Shown here: positions 61,288 through 64,000 of the stretch, piece by piece | How the letters are laid out: every line of letters begins with the position of its first letter | How positions within the stretch are numbered: position 1 is the stretch's first letter | NCBI GenBank assembly: GCA_038211295.1 | Contig: JBBQVS010000005.1 | Location: 48,711-112,710 of the forward strand | From: JBBQVS01 sp038211295 | GTDB lineage: Bacteria > Chloroflexota > Ktedonobacteria > Ktedonobacterales > Ktedonobacteraceae | DNA length: 64,000 nt | Direction: 5' to 3' | Translations under genes and position numbers: made by a program | Notes under the pieces: model-generated | The model's input: only the letters and a program-made list of their open reading frames with translations | Database searches by the model: none | What the model was told of the DNA's origin: nothing

Positions 61288-62472
61288 TTGTCAACCGTCG
61301 CAAACCGCTCACATATTCAGCGTATTCGGCAGGAAATGCCTGCCGCTACATCGCGTATTTACCTCAACAACGGCACATTTGGCCCAATGCCGACAGGTGT
61401 TGTACACGCTATGCAGGAGCGTCTCCAGTACGAGTTACAACAGGGGCGTCTGGGTACCGAGGCGTTCGAGACGATGAAGGACATTTATGGCGAGGCGCGT
61501 ACACGCGTGGCGCACCTGCTTAACGCCGATGTACAAGAAATCGCCCTCACCGACAATACAGGCGAGGGTATGAACATTGTGAGCTATGGCCTCAACTGGC
61601 ACGAAGGCGACGAGGTTATCACAACCAACCATGAGCATATTAGTGCGCTTGCTCCACTCTATCAGCTTCGTGATCGCTACGGCATTACAATTCAAGTCGC
61701 TGATATCGGCCCTCTGGCAGAGCAGGACGCGCTTGCCGCTATTAAGCAGTTTGTAACCGCGCGGACACGCCTGATTGTAGTCTCGCATATCACCTGGACA
61801 AACGGCGTTGTGCTGGATGTCGCAGCAATTACCCGCTTTGGGCGTGAACAGGGTATTCCTGTGCTTGTCGATGCTGCTCAGTCCGTAGGCGCAATTCCCG
61901 TTGACATGAAAACGCTCGATGTTGACTTCTACGCCATGCCTATGCAGAAGTGGCTCTGTGGCCCTGATGGTACGGGTGCGCTCTATGTCAACCGGAAAGC
62001 ACTGCATTACATCACTTCGACCTATGTGGGGTACTGGTCAATCAAGCATGACGAGGGAGTAGAGTGGGCGTTGGAAGAGTACGCGCAACGTTTTGAGCTG
62101 GGAGGTCGTCAGACCGCCGCGCTAGTCGGACAGGCGCGGGTGCTTGCGTGGATGGAAGAAGTTGTTGGCTATAGCTGGCTTTTTGGGCGCATCAAGACGC
62201 TTAACACCTATGCTCACCACGCCCTGAAACAAATTCCCACACTTGAGATGCTTACGCCACAGGTGGGTACAAGCGGCCTGATCGGATTCAGGTTGGGCGA
62301 TCTTGATGTAAACGAGGTAGTGCAAAAGCTTCATGATACGCACAATATCTATATTCGCAACATTCCATCGACAAAATCGTTGCGCGTCGCAACAGGTTTT
62401 TATAATACCGAGGAAGAGATAGATACGCTTATGCAAGGCTTACGAGAGCTTGTGATTACTCCCCACGCTTAG
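61288..62472 (+). CDS. Class V (NifS/isopenicillin-N-epimerase-like) aminotransferase
   Basis: A 394-residue fold-type I PLP enzyme of the class V group. YLNNGTFGPMP at the start, DAAQSVGAIPVDM (the PLP aspartate/Gln region) and the Schiff-base lysine in AMPMQKWLCGPDGTGALYV are all visible. No thiolation loop Cys like NifS is evident, so a desulfurase role is doubtful; an epimerase or selenocysteine-lyase-like role is possible. The start is TTG with aaaggag 7 nt upstream. The last codons and the stop (TAG in CCCCACGCTTAGAAAG) lie in the right-end hairpin of the tnpB element. Confidence 0.85.
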   Translation: MSTVANRSHIQRIRQEMPAATSRIYLNNGTFGPMPTGVVHAMQERLQYELQQGRLGTEAFETMKDIYGEARTRVAHLLNADVQEIALTDNTGEGMNIVSYGLNWHEGDEVITTNHEHISALAPLYQLRDRYGITIQVADIGPLAEQDALAAIKQFVTARTRLIVVSHITWTNGVVLDVAAITRFGREQGIPVLVDAAQSVGAIPVDMKTLDVDFYAMPMQKWLCGPDGTGALYVNRKALHYITSTYVGYWSIKHDEGVEWALEEYAQRFELGGRQTAALVGQARVLAWMEEVVGYSWLFGRIKTLNTYAHHALKQIPTLEMLTPQVGTSGLIGFRLGDLDVNEVVQKLHDTHNIYIRNIPSTKSLRVATGFYNTEEEIDTLMQGLRELVITPHA

Positions 62473-62482
62473 AAAGCGGGGG
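62461..62482. repeat. Right-end hairpin of the tnpB element
   Basis: CCCC-A-CGCTT-AGA-AAGCG-GGGG: a 9-bp stem with a bulged A, the imperfect subterminal palindrome typical of IS200/IS605 ends. It follows the tnpB stop on the minus strand by about 30 nt and contains the aminotransferase stop codon. Confidence 0.7.
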
Positions 62483-62510
62483 CTTCCAGGGATTGGATAC
62501 CCAGAGACTC

Positions 62511-63590
62511 TCATCCAAGTCTCAAAATGTTTAAGGATGCGTTCACATCTCGATCAAGCGAAAGGAGGCAACAAGGACAATGATACACACGCTCAGCGAG
62601 CGGCATCTTTTGCCGATGTCCACATCGACTACAGTCTTGGGATGTATAGGCAGGGCGAATTTTGACAAACTGACGCCCAGCTTCTTCCGCTTTGGCACTC
62701 AGTTGGGAGAAAAAGGCCGACCATGCCGCGTCACTGATACTCTTGGCAAGACAATGATTGTGCACCATCCGATTGACGTTCACGTCTTCAACACAGATGA
62801 CACCGTATCGGTCTACCATCTGTCTGGAGTGCTGATGTGTGAAATTGTCTCGCTTGAACTTGGTACGTTCGTGTACCCTTGCTATGACTTTACGGTGCTT
62901 GCGACGTTCGGGCTTTCCCTTTGCAAGTTTGGAGTGCTTGCGCTGTACTTTTGCCAACGCTTTCTCTTCTGCGCGAAAGAAGCGCGGGTTCTCAATCTCT
63001 TCCGTATCGGAGAGGGTTGCAAACGTCTTGAGTCCAACATCAATACCCACTTGAGTATCGGTAGGGGTCAAGCGTTCAGGCTCGCACTCACACGAAAAGG
63101 TGACGTACCACTTGCCTGTACTACTCTTGTGGACCGTCGCGGTTTTAATGGAGCCACGGACAGGCCGATGATACACCATCTTGACGCTTCCAATTTTGGA
63201 GAGCGTGACACGGCTCTCATGCGTGATGCCGAACCCAGTTTGAGGAAACGTGAAGCTATCGTAGCGTCCGTAGCCTTTGAAACGTGGGTATCCAGTCTTT
63301 TCGCCAGCTTTGAGGCGTCGAAAGAAGGCTTGCATGGCAAGATCAATGCGAACCGCGACATTTTGCAAGACTTGCGAATGGACACTCTTCAGGCTTGGAC
63401 GTTGTTCTTTCAGCATCGGATAGGTCGCTTGTTGCCCGTAACAACTCAGACGTTTGCCCTCTTGGAAGTACGCCGTTTTGCGGTTCTCAAGCAAGTGGTT
63501 AGAGAGCCAACGACACTCTTCGAGCGTGCTTTCAAGGCTTTTGAGTTGGTTCTTCGTCGGGAAAATCCGATACTGAAAGTTCTTTATCAT
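62511..63590 (-). CDS. tnpB: TnpB-family RNA-guided endonuclease
   Basis: A 359-residue TnpB. The N-terminal OrfB_IS605 part begins with YRIFPTKNQLKSLESTLEEC; the RuvC-like catalytic residues are Asp184 in VGIDVGLKTFATL, Glu268 in VICVEDVNVNR and Asp in LDRDVNASLN (346/348). The zinc finger in between is TSQDCSRCGH to YHCPCC (C320, C323, C338, C341). All key residues are intact, so it may be an active nuclease. It is guided by RNA made from the element's right end. Near full length for the family; 17 residues shorter than some at the C-terminus. Confidence 0.92.
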   Translation of the reverse strand: MIKNFQYRIFPTKNQLKSLESTLEECRWLSNHLLENRKTAYFQEGKRLSCYGQQATYPMLKEQRPSLKSVHSQVLQNVAVRIDLAMQAFFRRLKAGEKTGYPRFKGYGRYDSFTFPQTGFGITHESRVTLSKIGSVKMVYHRPVRGSIKTATVHKSSTGKWYVTFSCECEPERLTPTDTQVGIDVGLKTFATLSDTEEIENPRFFRAEEKALAKVQRKHSKLAKGKPERRKHRKVIARVHERTKFKRDNFTHQHSRQMVDRYGVICVEDVNVNRMVHNHCLAKSISDAAWSAFFSQLSAKAEEAGRQFVKIRPAYTSQDCSRCGHRQKMPLAERVYHCPCCLLSLDRDVNASLNILRLG

Positions 63591-63662
63591 ATATCAAGTA
63601 GAGCATATTTTAAGTTAAAAATCAAGCACAGCTTAAAAAGTAGAAGTGTAGAGGGGATACCG

Positions 63663-63716
63663 CCCATCACGCCCCGAAAGGTAGGGCCATTCATCCCCAT
63701 GTTGAGAAAACAGGGG
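63663..63716. repeat. Left-end flank of the tnpB element
   Basis: Upstream of tnpB on the minus strand lies the 19-nt sequence cccatcacgccccgaaagg (63663-63681), also found inverted at 52525-52543, followed by the bulged hairpin 63695-63716. Together with the tnpB leader these form the presumed left end. Confidence 0.6.
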
Positions 63717-63844
63717 CCTTCTGGCCCGTTAGGTAAAACTGGGAGGATAAAGCGGGGAGACACTTGCGGTCTCTCTATTCTTGCAGCTCACTCGTGCTTT
63801 CTTAATGTTGTTAATACATCTCGTATTGTCACACGTTTGCCAGC

Positions 63845-63868
63845 AAAAAACCACCCGATTGGGCGGGT

Positions 63869-63869
<1 letters not shown>
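63845..63869 (-). terminator. Intrinsic terminator of the rRNA operon
   Basis: On the minus strand CACCCG-CCCAAT-CGGGTG is followed by TTTTTTGCTG, immediately after the 3' end of 5S rRNA. It should end the rRNA transcript. Another small hairpin (GAGACACTTGCGGTCTC, near 63758-63774) lies further on. Confidence 0.85.
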
Positions 63870-63988
<119 letters not shown>

Positions 63989-64000
63989 ACCTGCACATGC

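Larger units (their letters stand above)
62455..63735 (-). mobile_element. IS200/IS605-group element with tnpB only (IS1341-type)
   Basis: The element is bounded by bulged hairpins at both ends: right end at 62461-62482 and left end at about 63695-63716 (CCCC-A-TGTT-GAGAA-AACA-GGGG), with a further GGGCC-TTCT-GGCCC next to the latter. It carries tnpB and no tnpA, so movement would need TnpA in trans. Exact ends and target motif are not determined; no target-site duplication is expected for this family. An omega-RNA should be made from the 3' part of tnpB through the right-end hairpin. Confidence 0.7.

Noticed and set aside
63741..63790. A second rRNA-related RNA or tRNA between tnpB and 5S.
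   Set aside because: Only a short hairpin (GAGACACTTGCGGTCTC) is seen; no tRNA cloverleaf or conserved loop.

Overview
The window reads as a piece of a bacterial chromosome of roughly even base composition with mixed strand use. It carries housekeeping genes, large multi-domain sensor kinases, zinc-ribbon and WD40-like membrane proteins, and a Gram-positive-type haem operon that includes HemQ. This mix best suits a Chloroflexota of the Ktedonobacteria type. That assignment is an inference from protein flavour and gene content; no 16S or 23S rRNA sequence is present to test it.

Layout. 1-6 kb: the tail of a membrane protein, a ThiO-like glycine oxidase, and a type II topoisomerase pair (parE-parC). 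6-20 kb: a zinc-ribbon protein, a J-domain protein, a YihY-type membrane protein, an actin-fold-like protein, a large GAF/PAS histidine kinase overlapping an HD hydrolase gene, a disordered protein, a CoxG-like protein, two methyltransferases and a GH15 enzyme. 20-27 kb: a compact haem operon, transcribed leftward in the order hemA-hemC-hemD-hemQ-hemL-hemB. 27-34 kb: small membrane proteins, a solitary phage-tail-hub-like protein, then fchA-folD and a WD40-like protein. 34-46 kb: an RND transporter divergent from a NarL-type two-component system, endonuclease III, class II aldolase, threonine aldolase, and MarR followed by an SDR. 46-54 kb: DUF971 protein, pentapeptide protein, glycosyltransferase, SDRs, methyltransferase, a COG4280-like membrane pair and a ribbon-helix-helix protein. 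54-64 kb: regulators, clpP with a DUF4177-like partner opposite a ClgR-like regulator, EcfT, thyX, GNAT, a class V aminotransferase, an IS200/IS605-type tnpB element, and a 5S rRNA gene with its terminator. The rest of the rRNA operon should lie beyond the right edge.

How genes work together. HemA, HemL, HemB, HemC and HemD make uroporphyrinogen III from glutamyl-tRNA, and HemQ implies the coproporphyrin-dependent finish. FolD here lacks the lysine needed for cyclohydrolase activity, and the gene translationally coupled to it, fchA, encodes a candidate replacement cyclohydrolase. The divergent clpP and ClgR-like genes share a control region with two copies of a TATGC-N5-GCATA palindrome. Many gene ends carry long, nearly perfect hairpins, each of different sequence and mostly without a T-tract. 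The tnpB element's right-end hairpin supplies the stop codon of the neighbouring aminotransferase, and a lone hairpin of the same design supplies the stop codon of the ribbon-helix-helix gene 10 kb away.
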